Assembly: GCA_026418195.1 (NCBI GenBank)
Contig: JAOABU010000039.1
Coordinates: 1 to 55,766, forward strand
Origin: Spirochaetota bacterium
Lineage (GTDB): Bacteria; Spirochaetota; Spirochaetia; DTKZ01
Direction of reading: 5' to 3'
DNA: 55,766 nt
Shown here piece after piece: positions 32,829 to 41,578 of this stretch. How positions within the stretch are numbered: the first letter of the stretch is position 1; each line of letters opens with the position of its first letter. Position numbers and translations under genes: made by a program. Below the pieces are notes generated by a model that saw only the letters and a list, made by a program, of their open reading frames with translations, searched no databases and had not been told where the DNA came from.

Positions 32829-33869
32829 ATGAAGAGATTTGGATGGTTTTATGCACTATTCCTTGTGATGACCCTCGTATCACCCATCCTGTTCGCCACA
32901 GGAGTCAAAGAGGCAGAAACGAAAGAGCTGAACGTCCTAATGACACCCCAGGAAGAATGGTGCCAAGGGATGAAGCAAGAGTTCGAAAAGCTCACGGGTG
33001 TTCGGGTGAACTACGTTCGTATGTCCTCCGGTGAAGCATTGGCAAGGATTCGAGCCGAAAAGAACAATCCGCAATTCGACATCTGGTGGGGAGGTCCCAT
33101 CGACAGTTTTATTGCGGCAAAGCAGGAAGGTCTTTTGGAACCCTATAATTCCCCCAACTACGGAAACCTTCTAGATCAGAAAAAGTACAAGGATGCAGAA
33201 AACTATTGGGTAGGGATCTACGTAGGGTCCTTGGCGTTCTGTACCAACAAGAATTGGCTGGCTGCCCATCCGGGAGTAAAGGCCCCAAGCTCATGGCAGG
33301 ACTTGCTGCGGCCAGAGTTCAAGGGACAGATCATGGTGGCTCATCCTTCGACTTCGGGAACTTCCTACACCGCTCTGGCAACCATCCTACAGATTATGGG
33401 TGAGGAAAAAGGCTGGGATTACATAAAAAAATATGCAGCTCAGGTACATTCCTTTACAAAAAGTGGAGCTGCTCCAGCTAAGTTCGTGGGGCAGGGCGAA
33501 GCTGCCGTGGGCGTGGTGTTCTCCCATGATATTGTAAACGAAATCGAGAATAACAAACTTCCCCTCGAACTTACCTTCCCATCGGAAGGAACGGGATATG
33601 AGATCGGGGGTATGGGGCTTATCAAGGGAGGAAAGAACGTAGCCAACGCGAAAAAGTGGTTTGATTGGGCCATTACTGCCGAAGCGCAGGCATTAGGGCC
33701 AAAATACAAAGCGTATCAGGCTCCCACAGTGAAGGGAGTAAAACTCTCCCATCCTGAACTTCTCCAAGTAAAGTTGATCGACTACAATTTCGACTGGGCA
33801 GGAAAGAACAAGAAAGCGATTGTGGATAAGTTCACCAACGAGATTGCAGCTGCTACCAAACTGAAATAG
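32829..33869 (+). CDS. Extracellular solute-binding protein, family 1 (FutA/FbpA class)
   Basis: 346 aa. The signal peptide ends in LFATGVKEAETKE without a cysteine. The mature part is a type II binding protein: ELNVLMTPQEEWCQGMKQEF, FDIWWGGPIDSFIA, TNKNWLAAHPGVKAPSSWQDLL and GQIMVAHPSTSGTSYTAL. This branch carries ferric iron, phosphorylated sugars or other anions. The iron-binding pair of adjacent tyrosines was not found, so an organic ligand is more likely (inference). SD AGAGGAGG precedes the ATG. First gene of the operon; a terminator-like hairpin follows its stop, as is common for binding-protein genes that need higher expression. Confidence 0.9.
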   Translation: MKRFGWFYALFLVMTLVSPILFATGVKEAETKELNVLMTPQEEWCQGMKQEFEKLTGVRVNYVRMSSGEALARIRAEKNNPQFDIWWGGPIDSFIAAKQEGLLEPYNSPNYGNLLDQKKYKDAENYWVGIYVGSLAFCTNKNWLAAHPGVKAPSSWQDLLRPEFKGQIMVAHPSTSGTSYTALATILQIMGEEKGWDYIKKYAAQVHSFTKSGAAPAKFVGQGEAAVGVVFSHDIVNEIENNKLPLELTFPSEGTGYEIGGMGLIKGGKNVANAKKWFDWAITAEAQALGPKYKAYQAPTVKGVKLSHPELLQVKLIDYNFDWAGKNKKAIVDKFTNEIAAATKLK

Positions 33870-33896
33870 AGGGATTCCATTTCCATATCCTGATTG

Positions 33897-33930
33897 GGAA
33901 CGGCGAGTCCATGACTCGGCCGTTCCTTTT
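33897..33930 (+). terminator. Hairpin after the binding-protein gene, likely partial terminator
   Basis: GGAACGGCGAGTC (33897-33909) pairs with GACTCGGCCGTTCC (33913-33926) with one bulged C, followed by TTTT. It lies inside an operon, before the permease gene, and would lower expression of the downstream genes relative to the binding protein. Confidence 0.75.
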
Positions 33931-33966
33931 ATGTATCGGATCTTGAGGTACGTTTAGGAGATTCCC

Positions 33967-36201
33967 ATGTTAGCCATCAAGCGCAGGATGCAGGAGTTCT
34001 CGTTGATCGGGAGAGATCCTGTACTTGCCCTGAGTTTAATCATCAGTGCTCTGTTTCTATTTGCCTTCATTGTATTCCCCATTGCTCAGACTGTATGGAG
34101 TGGATTCTTTAACAAGGAAGGGCAATTTAGTTTGACCTACTTTGCCCGCTACTTCGACTCTTACTACGGTCCTGTGTCAAGGCAAATTTTCCTGGATACC
34201 CTTACCATGGGTGTGTTGACCGCCTCAGGAGGCACGATCCTGGGATTCATCTTTGCCTATACCATTGTCCGGTGTCGGGTTCCAGGGAAGAATTTCCTGC
34301 ACGTTCTAGCTCTCGTTCCTACGGTCTCTCCTCCGTTTGCCATTGCCCTGAGCACCATCCTACTCTTTGGACGTAACGGCTTGGTGACGAAGGGAATCCT
34401 GAACATGAGGTTTCCCCCGGGGTCCAACGACGTGTACGGGATGGACGGCCTGGTATTTGTCCAGATCATCACCTTTTTCTCCGTGGCCTACCTCATTCTA
34501 CGAGCCATGCTGGAACGGTTGGATCCGTCCATGGAGGAGGCAGCTCGAAGTATGGGGGCTGGGAAAGCTCATATCTTTCGTACCGTTACCCTTCCCCTAT
34601 TGATCCCTGGAATTGCAGGGTCTTTCCTCCTCTTATTCGTAGAGGCTTTGGCAGATCTCGGAAACCCTCTATTCATCGCAGGGAACGTAACCGTACTCTC
34701 TGCTCAGATCTTTCTCGCTATTGCCGGCGAGTACGATTACCAGAAAGCTTCCGCTTTGGCCTTTGTACTCCTCATCCCAACCCTCGTAGTGTTCCTCGTG
34801 CAGCGGTACTATGTTTCCCGACGCTCCTACATCTCGGTCACGGGAAAACCGACAGGAGGGTTGATCGAAGAGAAGGAAGGATGGATTCGTTGGCCTTTCA
34901 TCATCGTTACCTATTTGGTGAGTGGCTTGATCGTGATTCTCTACGTGGCGATCATCTACGGTTCCTTCAGTAAGGCCTGGGGAATCGACTATTCCTTCAG
35001 TTTGGAATGGTGGAAACAGATGTTTCAGCGGGGGATCGAGTCCATCCTGGATACCACCTTCCTCAGCATTCTAGCCACTCCCATAGCGGTACTCCTTGGA
35101 ATGATTGTAGCGTTCCTCGTGGTGCGGAAGCAATTCTCGGGAAAACAGGCGTTGGATTTCACCTCCAATCTAGGAGGTGCTGTTCCAGGGACAATTTTAG
35201 GTATAGGATTCGTTCTCGCTTTCAGTACTCCCCCCTGGTTTCTAGTTGTCTTCATGTACGTAGTCCTGTTCCTCTTTACTCTGGGAATCTTGAAAACGAG
35301 CATTGTTGAAAAAGTTACTACAGGCATCGTAGGCACCCTGCTAGGGATAGGGTTTTTCCTAGGGGGAAGTCAAATCGGTTTGGTCTTGCTTACCTACTTC
35401 ATTGCTATCCTTTCATTGGGATTTGGGATTTACCTTATCCTAACCCGGCCCAAAAAGAAAAACGGAATTAAGTTGATTAGTTTTGGGATCTATGCAGCGT
35501 TTCATACGTTGATCGAGTACGTAGCACAACCCTTGATGCGGGCAGCGAATACGATTCCAGAGGGAACCTGGAAAAACGCCGCTACCCAGTTCCCGGATTA
35601 TGTCCAAGTGTTCTTTAAACTCCCCCATACCATCTTGGGCTGTGTACTAATGATTCTGATCGTTACCATTGCCTTGCAGGAGAAACCTGCGTTTAGGCGA
35701 ATTTTAGTACCCTTGTTCATGGGAGGATCCTTTGCTTTGATCTTTGGGGGAAAACCTTTGGCCTTGGTAGGAACTCCCTATATCATTCTGGCAGCCTTTG
35801 CTGTACGGAGTTTACCGGCTTCTGTTCGATCCGGGGTAGCTTCCCTACAGCAGATAGATCCTTCTATCGAAGAGGCCTCCTCCATCATGGGTGCAGACGC
35901 TCAGTACACCTTTCGGAAGGTGACTCTTCCGTTGATCATGCCCGCCATCTTGGCAGGGCTTATTTTCAGTTTCACCCGTCATATGACGAGTCTCTCGGCC
36001 ATTATCTTTTTGGTTAGCGCCAAGTGGAGGATCGTGACAGCCTCTATCCTGAGTGAATGGGAACAGGGAGGGATCAGCATGGCGGCAGCCTATTCTACGA
36101 TCATCATCGTGTTCGTTTTGATTGCGATCGGTATCCTGTACCTGGTGAGCGGGAAGATGCTGAGACGCCGGGGCGGGATCGATATCACCTGGGGAGCCTA
36201 G
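33967..36201 (+). CDS. Fused two-domain ABC permease with a large insertion (FbpB/AfuB class)
   Basis: 744 aa. Two permease halves are fused, each with an ATPase-docking loop: SMEEAARSMGAGKAHIFRTV near residue 183, and SIEEASSIMGADAQYTFRKV near 641. FbpB-type permeases are normally about 500-560 aa; the excess lies in the second half, about residues 425-600. It starts near LGILKTSIVEKVTTGIVG and carries three or so extra hydrophobic segments (LGIGFFLGGSQIGLVLL, FIAILSLGFGIYLIL, and a later one), plus a loop with TIPEGTWKNAATQFP. Inner membrane, for the binding protein encoded upstream and ATPase downstream. SD AGGAG precedes the ATG. The insert is unexplained. Confidence 0.9.
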   Translation: MLAIKRRMQEFSLIGRDPVLALSLIISALFLFAFIVFPIAQTVWSGFFNKEGQFSLTYFARYFDSYYGPVSRQIFLDTLTMGVLTASGGTILGFIFAYTIVRCRVPGKNFLHVLALVPTVSPPFAIALSTILLFGRNGLVTKGILNMRFPPGSNDVYGMDGLVFVQIITFFSVAYLILRAMLERLDPSMEEAARSMGAGKAHIFRTVTLPLLIPGIAGSFLLLFVEALADLGNPLFIAGNVTVLSAQIFLAIAGEYDYQKASALAFVLLIPTLVVFLVQRYYVSRRSYISVTGKPTGGLIEEKEGWIRWPFIIVTYLVSGLIVILYVAIIYGSFSKAWGIDYSFSLEWWKQMFQRGIESILDTTFLSILATPIAVLLGMIVAFLVVRKQFSGKQALDFTSNLGGAVPGTILGIGFVLAFSTPPWFLVVFMYVVLFLFTLGILKTSIVEKVTTGIVGTLLGIGFFLGGSQIGLVLLTYFIAILSLGFGIYLILTRPKKKNGIKLISFGIYAAFHTLIEYVAQPLMRAANTIPEGTWKNAATQFPDYVQVFFKLPHTILGCVLMILIVTIALQEKPAFRRILVPLFMGGSFALIFGGKPLALVGTPYIILAAFAVRSLPASVRSGVASLQQIDPSIEEASSIMGADAQYTFRKVTLPLIMPAILAGLIFSFTRHMTSLSAIIFLVSAKWRIVTASILSEWEQGGISMAAAYSTIIIVFVLIAIGILYLVSGKMLRRRGGIDITWGA

Positions 36202-36210
36202 GAGGAGTGC

Positions 36211-37281
36211 ATGTTTCTGGTACTGGAGAATGTAGTAAAAAGATTTCCACCCCGTGGGGGTGCTGCAGAAGTGACCGCAGTGAATGGGGTTTCCCTTTCC
36301 ATCGAAAAAGGGGAATTAGTTACCTTGTTGGGGCCATCCGGGTGCGGAAAAACCACGACCCTTCGTTTGATCGGTGGATTCGAGGTTCTTACCTCTGGGC
36401 GGATTCTCTTGGATGGGGTAGGGATAGACAACCTTCCACCCCATAAACGGGGAATGTCGATGGTATTCCAGAGCTACGCTATTTTCCCTCACCTGAACGT
36501 GTTCGAGAATATCGCGTATGGGTTACACGTCCAGAAAATACCCGAACCAGAGGTAAAGCGCCGAGTAAGGAAAGTACTGGAACTGGTGAACCTGTTGGGT
36601 TACGAGAACCGAGCTCCTAACCAACTTTCTGGGGGGCAGCAACAGCGAGTTGCGTTAGCCCGGGCCCTCGTAATGGAACCAAAGGTGCTCCTTTTAGATG
36701 AACCTCTTTCCAACCTAGATGCCAAACTCCGCGAACAGATGCGAACGGAGATCCGGAGAATCCAACAAGAGCTTCAGATCACCAGCGTGTATGTCACCCA
36801 TGACCAGATCGAGGCGATGACCCTTTCCGATCATATTGTGGTCATGAACCAGGGAATCATTGAGCAGATCGGCACACCGGAAGAGATCTATCGGCACCCT
36901 AACTCTCAATTCGTAGCGAACTTCATTGGACGAGCAAACTTCATTCCTGCTAAGGCAAAGAGCGTGCAAGGTCGAGAAGCTGTGGTGGAGTGCTATGGGA
37001 AGGAGTTCCAGGTAAGCTGCAAAAAGGGCATCACGGCAGGCACCAAGGGAGTTCTTGTGCTGCGACCCGAGATGCTCTGGATCAGTGATCGAGAAGGAGT
37101 ATTCAAAGGTGTGATAAAGCGATCAGTGTACTTGGGGAACGCCATCGAGTACGAGGTAGCGGTAGATGGAGCTTCCCTTATCGTGATGGAAACAAATCCA
37201 AAGCGGATGAAGCTCTATGCTAGAGGAACATCTGTTACCCTGGATGCCTATATGGATCTAGCCCACTTCCTACTCGCCTAG
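36211..37281 (+). CDS. ABC importer ATP-binding protein (FbpC/PotA class)
   Basis: 356 aa. Walker [12 protein letters not shown] near residue 43, signature [14 protein letters not shown] near 135, Walker [14 protein letters not shown], switch histidine in [10 protein letters not shown], and a C-terminal TOBE-like beta region (about 240-350). It starts 9 nt after the permease stop with AGGAGG upstream. Its stop overlaps the HD-GYP gene on the other strand by 12 bp. Very similar in layout to the ATPase at 25803, though the two belong to different operons. Confidence 0.94.
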   Translation: MFLVLENVVKRFPPRGGAAEVTAVNGVSLSIEKGELVTLLGPSGCGKTTTLRLIGGFEVLTSGRILLDGVGIDNLPPHKRGMSMVFQSYAIFPHLNVFENIAYGLHVQKIPEPEVKRRVRKVLELVNLLGYENRAPNQLSGGQQQRVALARALVMEPKVLLLDEPLSNLDAKLREQMRTEIRRIQQELQITSVYVTHDQIEAMTLSDHIVVMNQGIIEQIGTPEEIYRHPNSQFVANFIGRANFIPAKAKSVQGREAVVECYGKEFQVSCKKGITAGTKGVLVLRPEMLWISDREGVFKGVIKRSVYLGNAIEYEVAVDGASLIVMETNPKRMKLYARGTSVTLDAYMDLAHFLLA

Positions 37282-38559
37282 TTCGCGGAAGTGGTTTTCC
37301 AGGAGTTCGGGACTGTACGTATCGATGTATTTATCCCGAATTGCCTGGATGGTTTCCTTGATATTTAAAAAAATATCTACCAATTCTGGATCGAAGAAAC
37401 GTCCACTCTGTTCTACTAGGTACCGAAACACTTCTTCCTCTGCCCATGGCTCTTTATAGGCTCGTTTCGATACGAGGGCATCAAAAGTATCGGTAATGGC
37501 GACAATACGGGCGGAAAGGGGGATCTCGTTTCCTTTTTTCCCAGGTCCGAACGTTTCAATGTGACTTCTAAGAATATCGGGGATCTTTCCCGGATATCCC
37601 GTACCGTCCCAATGCTCATGATGATTCAATGTCACTTCCGCTGCGTAAATGTCCCAGGCCGAGTTGCTTCGAAGAAACAGTCGGGCTCCATGGATCGTAT
37701 GAAGCTTGATCTGGTTTCGCTCTGCTTCGGTTAGAGAGGTAGGTTTTTTCAGAATCATGTCACTGATGGCTACTTTACCGATATCGTGGAGGATGGCAGC
37801 TGTACGGAGCATGTCTTTCACATCTGTTCGTTCTTTTGAGGAAACCCCATGTTTTGCCGCCCAAGCTTCGTAGAGTTCCACAGCAAAGGCTCCTACCCTT
37901 TTTACATGGGAGGCAGTTTCGAAGGGATCCCGTAACTCTACCACCTCTACCAGCCGAAGGACCATTTCTCGGGAAAGCTTTGCCTTTTCAATGGCATTGG
38001 CAGCACTCTGGGCGAATTGGGAAATATAGAGTCGGTCCTGCATAGAAAAGGGAACTATCTTTCCTGAAGGATCCTTCGCGTTGATCAATTGGAGTACCCC
38101 TAATAGAGCATTATCCCGTGTCAGCAAGGGCACCACAAGGATCGATTGGGTTCGGTAAGAGAATTTTCTATCAAAGGCAGGATTAAAGCTAAAGGATACG
38201 TTGCTTTTTATATCGTACACATCGTCAATCAAGAGGGATTCCCCTGATAAAGCTGCGTATCCGGCAATGGAGGACCGATCGATGGGGATGCTAAGGTTGC
38301 TACCCAGATACTTTTCTTTGCTACCATCGGGGAACAAAGTATCGTTCTGCACATAGCTGAAGTAGAGCCTATCCCCAACGGCAAGATAAATGGTGCCTGC
38401 ATCGGCGTTTACGAATCTTCGTGCTTCATAAAGGATCGTTTCCAGGAGAGAGTCGAAATCGCGGATATGGTAGATCTTTTCGATAGTGTTGAGAAGGGAG
38501 TCTAAATCACGCGTTTTGGGTGAATACCGATACGAAGTAGCCTTTGCTAGAAAGGACAT
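37270..38559 (-). CDS. GAF plus HD-GYP signalling protein
   Basis: 429 aa, cytoplasmic. Residues about 25-170 form a GAF sensor domain (FDSLLETILYEARRFVNADAGTIYLA is its opening; LVVPLLTRDNALLGVLQLIN its end). Residues about 195-400 are HD-GYP: TAAILHDIGKVAI (HD), then HHEHWDGTGYP near residue 317 and AITDTFDALVSKR. HD-GYP enzymes hydrolyse cyclic di-GMP (some cGAMP), so this is a candidate sensor-coupled phosphodiesterase. The HD and GYP motifs look intact. The 3' end overlaps the ATPase gene by 12 bp. The start follows a TATACT by 10 nt without SD. The signal bound by GAF is unknown. Confidence 0.92.
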   Translation of the reverse strand: MSFLAKATSYRYSPKTRDLDSLLNTIEKIYHIRDFDSLLETILYEARRFVNADAGTIYLAVGDRLYFSYVQNDTLFPDGSKEKYLGSNLSIPIDRSSIAGYAALSGESLLIDDVYDIKSNVSFSFNPAFDRKFSYRTQSILVVPLLTRDNALLGVLQLINAKDPSGKIVPFSMQDRLYISQFAQSAANAIEKAKLSREMVLRLVEVVELRDPFETASHVKRVGAFAVELYEAWAAKHGVSSKERTDVKDMLRTAAILHDIGKVAISDMILKKPTSLTEAERNQIKLHTIHGARLFLRSNSAWDIYAAEVTLNHHEHWDGTGYPGKIPDILRSHIETFGPGKKGNEIPLSARIVAITDTFDALVSKRAYKEPWAEEEVFRYLVEQSGRFFDPELVDIFLNIKETIQAIRDKYIDTYSPELLENHFRELGE

Positions 38560-38620
38560 AGTAGAAATAAGTATAGTGTATTTTCGAAAAAAATGTAGGG
38601 GGATGGAATAGATTTTGTAG

Positions 38621-39682
38621 TTACGGGCAGCTGTCCATGAAAGATAGTTTTCCGATTTGGATGGGCTTTCCAGTTCGAGCAGATTCGGTGATGGCTAAAG
38701 CGACCTCCATGGATCGAAGACCTTCCTTCAGGTCGGGCTGGATGGGTTTTCCTTGAGAAAGGGAGCGGCTGAACTCATGGACTTCCTCTTTGAAGGGGTG
38801 GTGGGAAACCGAACCCGAATCTGGTGTCGTACAGGGAAGCTCAACCCACCGATCCTGGGAGGGGAATAGCACAGAAGAGTACAGTTTGTTTCCCCGGATG
38901 GCGCCTTCACTTCCTAGAAGGTCGATATTGAATTGGTAGGGGAAGGAAACCCCATCGAGGGAAGCGGAAACTTTACCTACCGACTCATCTTGAAAGCGAA
39001 GGGCTCCCACAACAGTGGTAGGGTAGTCGAAATCTTCCCGTTGCCGGTAGGAATACGCAAAGACCTCTTTAACCTCACCTTTAAGATACCGAGCCAGGTC
39101 TACTGCGTGGCACCCCCCGGTAATCATCGACCCTCCTGCATACTCCTGTTTTCGGATCCAGGGGTAGCTGGAGAAGCTAGGCTTGATCCCGTGCCAGTAA
39201 TCCATCTCGGTGTAATAGACGTCGCCAATGACCCTACGATCTAGTAAGGAACGTAGCGTTCGTATTAGGGGATGCCATCGAAGGACGAAACTTACTACCG
39301 TGTACACTCGCCTCTGAGTAGATACCCGCTTATAGGTGTTCCAGAGGCTTTCCATCTCCTCATACGTAATCACAGGAGGCTTTTCCAGAATCAAATGTTT
39401 CCCCGCCTCCAAAGCAAGGGAAGCTTCACGAGCGTGAAGATAGTTGGGCATGCAGAGGATCACCACCTCTACCTCGGAGTCTTGTAGGAGAGCCTCGTAC
39501 GAGGGATACACTTTTAACAGCTTGGAAGGGTTATAGGAGGCATACTGCTTCACGAGCCGCGCAGCGCTTTCCTGGGTGCGACTAGAGACACCTATCAAAG
39601 TGAGCAAGGGATCCTCAGTAACCGCAGAAGCGTACTGGTAGGCTACCTGACCGGCCCCTCTAATAGCGACTCCCTTACCCAT
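38621..39682 (-). CDS. Gfo/Idh/MocA-family oxidoreductase
   Basis: 353 aa. Residues 1-125 are a Rossmann domain (VAIRGAGQVAYQYASAV, then VILCMPNYLHAREASLALEAGKHLILEKPP, where EKP is the family hallmark). The C-terminal alpha/beta domain has GGCHAVDLARYL near residue 190, with the catalytic histidine. NAD(P)-dependent oxidation of a sugar or cyclitol is the usual activity; the substrate is open. SD AGAGGTG precedes the ATG. Last gene of a minus-strand operon with the enolase-superfamily enzyme and ABC importer, 33 nt after the ATPase gene, so it likely works on the same compound. Confidence 0.9.
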   Translation of the reverse strand: MGKGVAIRGAGQVAYQYASAVTEDPLLTLIGVSSRTQESAARLVKQYASYNPSKLLKVYPSYEALLQDSEVEVVILCMPNYLHAREASLALEAGKHLILEKPPVITYEEMESLWNTYKRVSTQRRVYTVVSFVLRWHPLIRTLRSLLDRRVIGDVYYTEMDYWHGIKPSFSSYPWIRKQEYAGGSMITGGCHAVDLARYLKGEVKEVFAYSYRQREDFDYPTTVVGALRFQDESVGKVSASLDGVSFPYQFNIDLLGSEGAIRGNKLYSSVLFPSQDRWVELPCTTPDSGSVSHHPFKEEVHEFSRSLSQGKPIQPDLKEGLRSMEVALAITESARTGKPIQIGKLSFMDSCP

Positions 39683-39715
39683 GCTACACCTCTTTGAGGG
39701 ATAAAGTTCCTGCCT

Positions 39716-40480
39716 TTAGGTAAGTTCCAGGCAACGGTAAACTTCCAATGAATAGACGCCGAACTCCGCGGAACTGCGAACCTCCATAGTTCGGGGTCGC
39801 GGAAGTTCAATGTCCAATGCTTTAATCATCCGGGATGGGCGAGCGGAAAGGATAATCACCCGATCGGAGAGGAAAATTGCTTCTTGAATCCCATGTGTGA
39901 CAAAAAGGATGGTTTTCTGGGATTCGCTCCAGATCCGAAGGAGTTCGAGGTTCATCCGTTCCCGGGTTAAAGCATCGAGGGCTCCAAAGGGTTCATCCAT
40001 TAGGATCAGCTTCGGGTCGTGGATCAAGGCTCGAGCAATGGAAACCCTTTGCTGCATACCTCCAGATAACTCATTAGGGTAGTTGTTCTCAAATCCAGAG
40101 AGCCCTACCAGTTCCAGTAGGGCTCTGGCTTTTTCGATATACCTTCGCTTGTCCAACTTCAAGATTTCGATGGGAAGGAGGACATTGTCGATCACCTTCC
40201 GCCAAGGTAGGAGAAGGGGTTTCTGGAACACGAACCCTACTTCCCGGGAAGGATCGAACTGGTTCTTGTCCACGAAAATTTCGCCAGAAGTTTTAGGCAG
40301 GAGTCCTGCAATAATTTTGAGCAGAGTAGTCTTTCCGCAACCGGAGGGTCCTACGATGCTTACGAATTCCTGCGGATAGATGTCGAACGTGACACTCCCT
40401 AGGGCTTCCAGTTCTCCATCCCGAGTCTTGTACACCTTCTTTAAATCTCGAATCGAAAGCAAGGGGGTGTTGCCGTGCAC
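39716..40480 (-). CDS. ABC importer ATP-binding protein (SsuB/TauB class)
   Basis: 254 aa from a GTG with AAGGAGGA upstream. Walker [11 protein letters not shown] near residue 41, signature LSGGMQQRVSIARA near 140, Walker B LILMDEPFGALDALTRE, switch histidine in FVTHGIQEA. The FGALDALTRE and HGIQEAIFLSDRV phrases place it in the nitrate/sulfonate/taurine/thiamine-precursor branch. It serves the two SsuC-like permeases and the SsuA/THI5-like binding protein encoded upstream in the same operon. Confidence 0.94.
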   Translation of the reverse strand: MHGNTPLLSIRDLKKVYKTRDGELEALGSVTFDIYPQEFVSIVGPSGCGKTTLLKIIAGLLPKTSGEIFVDKNQFDPSREVGFVFQKPLLLPWRKVIDNVLLPIEILKLDKRRYIEKARALLELVGLSGFENNYPNELSGGMQQRVSIARALIHDPKLILMDEPFGALDALTRERMNLELLRIWSESQKTILFVTHGIQEAIFLSDRVIILSARPSRMIKALDIELPRPRTMEVRSSAEFGVYSLEVYRCLELT

Positions 40481-40504
40481 TGGAATCCTCCTTCCTATCG
40501 CGTT

Positions 40505-41557
40505 CTACCAATTGTACTTAAAGGGAGGCGAGGGCAGGAAGGATGCGTCGTACACATCCTCAGGGGGAAAGTTCATCTGTACGTTCATGTACCTAGCCAC
40601 CAGATCTACCGTTTCCCGCATGCGAGCTGGATCGATGTATCCGATTCCATTATTCTTATAGCGGTCTGTCTTGAAGAAGTCCATCACTACCTTCAGGTTG
40701 GCTAGGTAATCTTCTTTGTTGATAGGATGGTACTTCCCCAGGATGTCGATCGCCTCCGCAGGATTCTTAAGTGTATAGTCCCAGGCCCGGTAGGTTACCT
40801 TGAGAAACTTACGCAGCATCTCCGGCCGACTTTTAATGGTATCATCATGGGTGATGTAGGAATGAGCATAGGCATTGAACCCATAGTCGGACCATACGAA
40901 GTATCCCAGTTGATCCGGAGGGATCGCTTTTTCCATGAAGGGTTTCCCCGTATATAGTTCGAAGACTACATCTGCGTTTTTAGAAGCGAGAGCAGATACT
41001 TTGGCGGCAGGTTCGATGTTGACGAACTTTACACTGTTGGGATCTACACCGATCTGTTTGGCAAAGGCTGGCCACATGACTTTATGTCCATCGGTAGCGG
41101 GAACGGCCACGGTTTTTCCCACGATGTCCTGAGGTTTGGTGATGCCTGAGCTCTTCCAGAAGTACATGCAGTTGGGGTGTTTGTCGAAAATAATCCCAAT
41201 GATTTTCACCTTTGCCCCCTTGGCCCGGTTGGTAATGGGAACAGGGGCATCGGAGATCCCGATATCCGCTTTCTTGGTATCGATCACCTGCACGGTATAC
41301 CCAGAACCTTGTCCCAGGATCACGTTCACGTCTAGTCCTTCTTCCTTATACCACCCTTTCTCAAGGGCTACGTAGTACGGCGCATGGTCCCCGGTGATTT
41401 TCCAGTTCAGCTGGAAGTCCACTTTCTCTAGGGTTTTTGGGGCTTCCTTTGCAGGAGCTTTGGGTGAGGCTTCCTTTGTCCCACCTCCAAAGAGTAGGGC
41501 AAGCCCGAAGAAAAGTAGTATTCCTGTGAAGATCGTTTTTCGTGTGTTTTTACTCAT
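40505..41557 (-). CDS. Substrate-binding protein, SsuA/NMT1-THI5-like
   Basis: 350 aa. The signal peptide ends in LALLFGGGTKEAS with no cysteine. The mature domain reads VDFQLNWKITGDHAPYYVALEKGWYKEEGLDV, the hallmark opening of NMT1/THI5-like proteins, and DIVGKTVAVPATDGHKV further on. This family binds thiamine precursors, sulfonates, taurine, nitrate or aromatic compounds. The TPP riboswitch in this window is over 6 kb away and not in this operon, so thiamine-precursor uptake is not supported here. SD GGAGGGA precedes the ATG. The neighbouring enolase-type and Gfo/Idh enzymes suggest an organic acid. Confidence 0.92.
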   Translation of the reverse strand: MSKNTRKTIFTGILLFFGLALLFGGGTKEASPKAPAKEAPKTLEKVDFQLNWKITGDHAPYYVALEKGWYKEEGLDVNVILGQGSGYTVQVIDTKKADIGISDAPVPITNRAKGAKVKIIGIIFDKHPNCMYFWKSSGITKPQDIVGKTVAVPATDGHKVMWPAFAKQIGVDPNSVKFVNIEPAAKVSALASKNADVVFELYTGKPFMEKAIPPDQLGYFVWSDYGFNAYAHSYITHDDTIKSRPEMLRKFLKVTYRAWDYTLKNPAEAIDILGKYHPINKEDYLANLKVVMDFFKTDRYKNNGIGYIDPARMRETVDLVARYMNVQMNFPPEDVYDASFLPSPPFKYNW

Positions 41558-41578
41558 AGATTCCCTCCATTTTCAAAA

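Noticed and set aside
40505-41557. Thiamine-precursor binding protein call for the THI5-like gene
   Set aside because: No TPP riboswitch or thiamine gene in its operon; the neighbours point to an organic acid. The window's thiamine-related importer is the YkoEDC system.
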